From NCBI GenBank assembly GCA_002730475.1, contig PCAG01000059.1:1-12504 (forward strand): a DNA stretch of 12,504 nt, given 5' to 3'. The notes beneath the pieces are model-generated. The model made no database searches. It saw nothing but the letters and a program-made list of their open reading frames with translations, and had not been told where the DNA came from. The translations under genes and the position numbers were made by a program. This DNA comes from Spirochaetales bacterium. GTDB taxonomy: Bacteria > Desulfobacterota_D > UBA1144. This document shows, piece by piece, positions 11,036-12,504 of the stretch. How positions within the stretch are numbered: position 1 is the first letter of the stretch; the number at the start of each line of letters is the position of its first letter.

Positions 11036-12504
11036 CTATACCAATTCACCGGACATTTTCCTTTTCCTGCTAGCCATCCATCCGGCGACACCACCGAATA
11101 CAATAACTGCGGCTGCAAAGGCTCCAGGTCCTGTGTTATTAAGAGCGCTTGGTTGGTGTGCGAGAGGCTGAACTACTTGGACTGTTGCGGCTACCGGAGG
11201 AGGCGTAGGCTGCTGTGTACCTGGCTGTGCAATCGGTGCCATAGAAGGCATAGAAGAGATTCCAACTCCTCCAACATTAATTGACTGGAATTTACCCATA
11301 AATGCCTGACCGTCTTTCTTTACATATGAAAGCATCAAACCAAATGGCCCTGGCTCAACACTTGGGATTTCGATTCCACTAATGTTGGCCTGCAGATTCT
11401 GCGATTCACCGAATGTCATGCCGCCGTCACGAGATTGATTAACAACATAATGAGCCAAATCGATTTGGCTTCCCACAACATCCCAAGAAGCTTTTACAGT
11501 GAATACTCCATTGCCTACTGGCGTCTGTTCAAGTTTCAAATTTGATATTCCCTGGAAAGGTCCTTGAGCTACCACTTGTGCGGTGCTTGCGACTTGTGTT
11601 TGCCCTCTTCCTTGCAAGTGCCCATTGAAGAATGCACGTCTTGCGATTTGATCCAAAGGAATTCCCTGTGGACTGTAAGCAGGTTCGCTGACTCTCAATT
11701 CATAAACAGTTCCTGCAATTTGTTCCTGAGTATTTATAGTTGCCTGCTTATCCTGAATTGCTAACTGAAGAATAGGAAGAGGATTACCACTTGAATCTAC
11801 TATAGAAAATGCTTCAGGAGCTCGAGTTGATTCAACCAATATCGAAGCAGAGAACAAAAGCTGCACCTGAGTTGGTGAAATGGCTTCCGCAGAAAGAAGG
11901 CTTACTGAAGTTGGGAGAGGCGGAGGCGGAGGTAGCAATGGTTGAGTTGGCACAGTAGGTTGGGCAGCCTGAACGGTTGAAGGTATGTTAACAACTTCGT
12001 TTACAGAAGGTTGATAACTGCCCGGGATACTAAGTGTTTCATCTTGAACCATCAGAACATCTTCGGCTTCTCCACCAAGGTCTTCTTCCAATGCTAGCAA
12101 ATCTTCATCTCCACCCATTAAATCATCTTCCAGATCTCCATCAGGAAGATCATCATCAAAGTCATCATCTAGATCATCATCGTCAGCAAAATCCTCATCC
12201 GCGAACAGATCATCCTCCAGATCATCATCATCGTCAGCAAGGTCATCATCGTCATCATCCTCGGGCAAATCATCATCTCTGAAGGGCAGATCGTCTTCAT
12301 CTAACAAATCATCCTCGGGGAAGTCTTCATCGTCGTCAGAAAAATCCTCATCCGCGAACAGATCATCCTCCAGATCATCGTCATCGTCAGCAAGGTCATC
12401 ATCGTCAGCAAAATCATCATCCTCTTCGAAAGCGAAATCATCATCGTCAGCAAAATCATCATCATCTGCAGGAAGATCATCATCAAAGTCATCATCTTCC
12501 AAGA
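11036..12504 (-). CDS. Aspartate-rich repeat surface protein with C-terminal anchor, N-terminus beyond window
   Basis: About 489 residues are visible, and the frame stays open to the right edge, so the true start lies outside. The first 135 visible residues are almost all Asp with Glu, Leu, Phe and Ala, in repeats such as DDDLADDDDDLEDDLFADED. These are followed by a Pro-rich linker (LLPPPPPLP), an Ig-like domain near 198-295 (SVSLLSAEAISPTQVQLLFS, resembling SbsA/Big domains), and a second beta domain near 318-410. A Pro/Gln-rich spacer follows. The end is NNTGPGAFAAAVIVFGGVAGW with RKRK after it, a sorting or anchor tail with one membrane span and positive charges. This points to export and attachment at the cell surface. 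Calcium binding by the acidic region is an inference. Confidence 0.75.
   Translation of the reverse strand, partial: LEDDDFDDDLPADDDDFADDDDFAFEEDDDFADDDDLADDDDDLEDDLFADEDFSDDDEDFPEDDLLDEDDLPFRDDDLPEDDDDDDLADDDDDLEDDLFADEDFADDDDLDDDFDDDLPDGDLEDDLMGGDEDLLALEEDLGGEAEDVLMVQDETLSIPGSYQPSVNEVVNIPSTVQAAQPTVPTQPLLPPPPPLPTSVSLLSAEAISPTQVQLLFSASILVESTRAPEAFSIVDSSGNPLPILQLAIQDKQATINTQEQIAGTVYELRVSEPAYSPQGIPLDQIARRAFFNGHLQGRGQTQVASTAQVVAQGPFQGISNLKLEQTPVGNGVFTVKASWDVVGSQIDLAHYVVNQSRDGGMTFGESQNLQANISGIEIPSVEPGPFGLMLSYVKKDGQAFMGKFQSINVGGVGISSMPSMAPIAQPGTQQPTPPPVAATVQVVQPLAHQPSALNNTGPGAFAAAVIVFGGVAGWMASRKRKMSGELV
12117..12504 (-). repeat. Asp-codon tandem repeat region
   Basis: On the plus strand this is a run of ATC/GTC units encoding Asp on the minus strand. 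A longer unit beginning ATCCTCATCCGCG recurs at 12191 and 12344, a shift of 153 bases (51 codons), with only scattered substitutions over about 60 bases. This indicates expansion by duplication as well as triplet slippage. It reaches the window edge. Confidence 0.8.

Noticed and set aside
12034..12282. 82-residue plus-strand frame rich in His and Pro
   Set aside because: It is the antisense reading of the Asp-rich repeat.

Overview
The window looks like a chromosomal segment of an uncultured, small-genome bacterium. A Candidate Phyla Radiation (Patescibacteria) member is my best guess. It has a beta clamp gene beside an origin-like region, a stand-alone ComEC-type hydrolase, a four-helix-bundle (S23) gene, a wall or membrane-anchored aspartate-rich surface protein, a membrane glycosyltransferase-like protein and starts that mostly lack Shine-Dalgarno motifs. 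TGA ends dnaN at the expected place after MPLRL, so UGA is a stop here and the recoded SR1/Gracilibacteria code is unlikely. The phylum assignment is inference.

Positions 1-4092 are an accessory region that I read as an integron-type gene-cassette array. Four attC-like sites (933-1060, 1976-2101, 3330-3427, 3954-4098) delimit three complete cassettes. Cassette A (1054-2094) holds a TraB/TIKI-type protein on the minus strand. Cassette B (2095-3420) holds a SnoaL-like protein and an Asp/Glu racemase on the plus strand. Cassette C (3421-4092) holds an unknown 121-residue protein on the minus strand. The best evidence is that the R'' box of each site pairs with the first bases of its own cassette rather than with the box immediately downstream, as expected from recombination at G^TT. 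Every complete cassette also carries extra long inverted repeats inside the R boxes. No integrase is visible here.

Left of the first site, a minus-strand gene that runs off the window (1-698) encodes a helical protein with a 35-residue repeat resembling the repeats of TAL effectors, Bats and MOrTLs. It may be a TALE-like DNA-binding protein carried in the preceding cassette.

From 4093 rightward all genes are on the minus strand and look like core genome. They are an 841-codon fusion of a GT-C-like membrane domain with an alpha/alpha-toroid domain (its last 38 codons lie in the attC site), dnaN, a 430-bp origin-like region with DnaA boxes and a DnaA-trio-like run, a sugar nucleotidyltransferase with a left-handed beta-helix, a ComEC-type metallo-hydrolase, an S23 gene flanked by 17-bp inverted repeats, and a surface protein with an extreme Asp-rich repeat region cut by the right edge.
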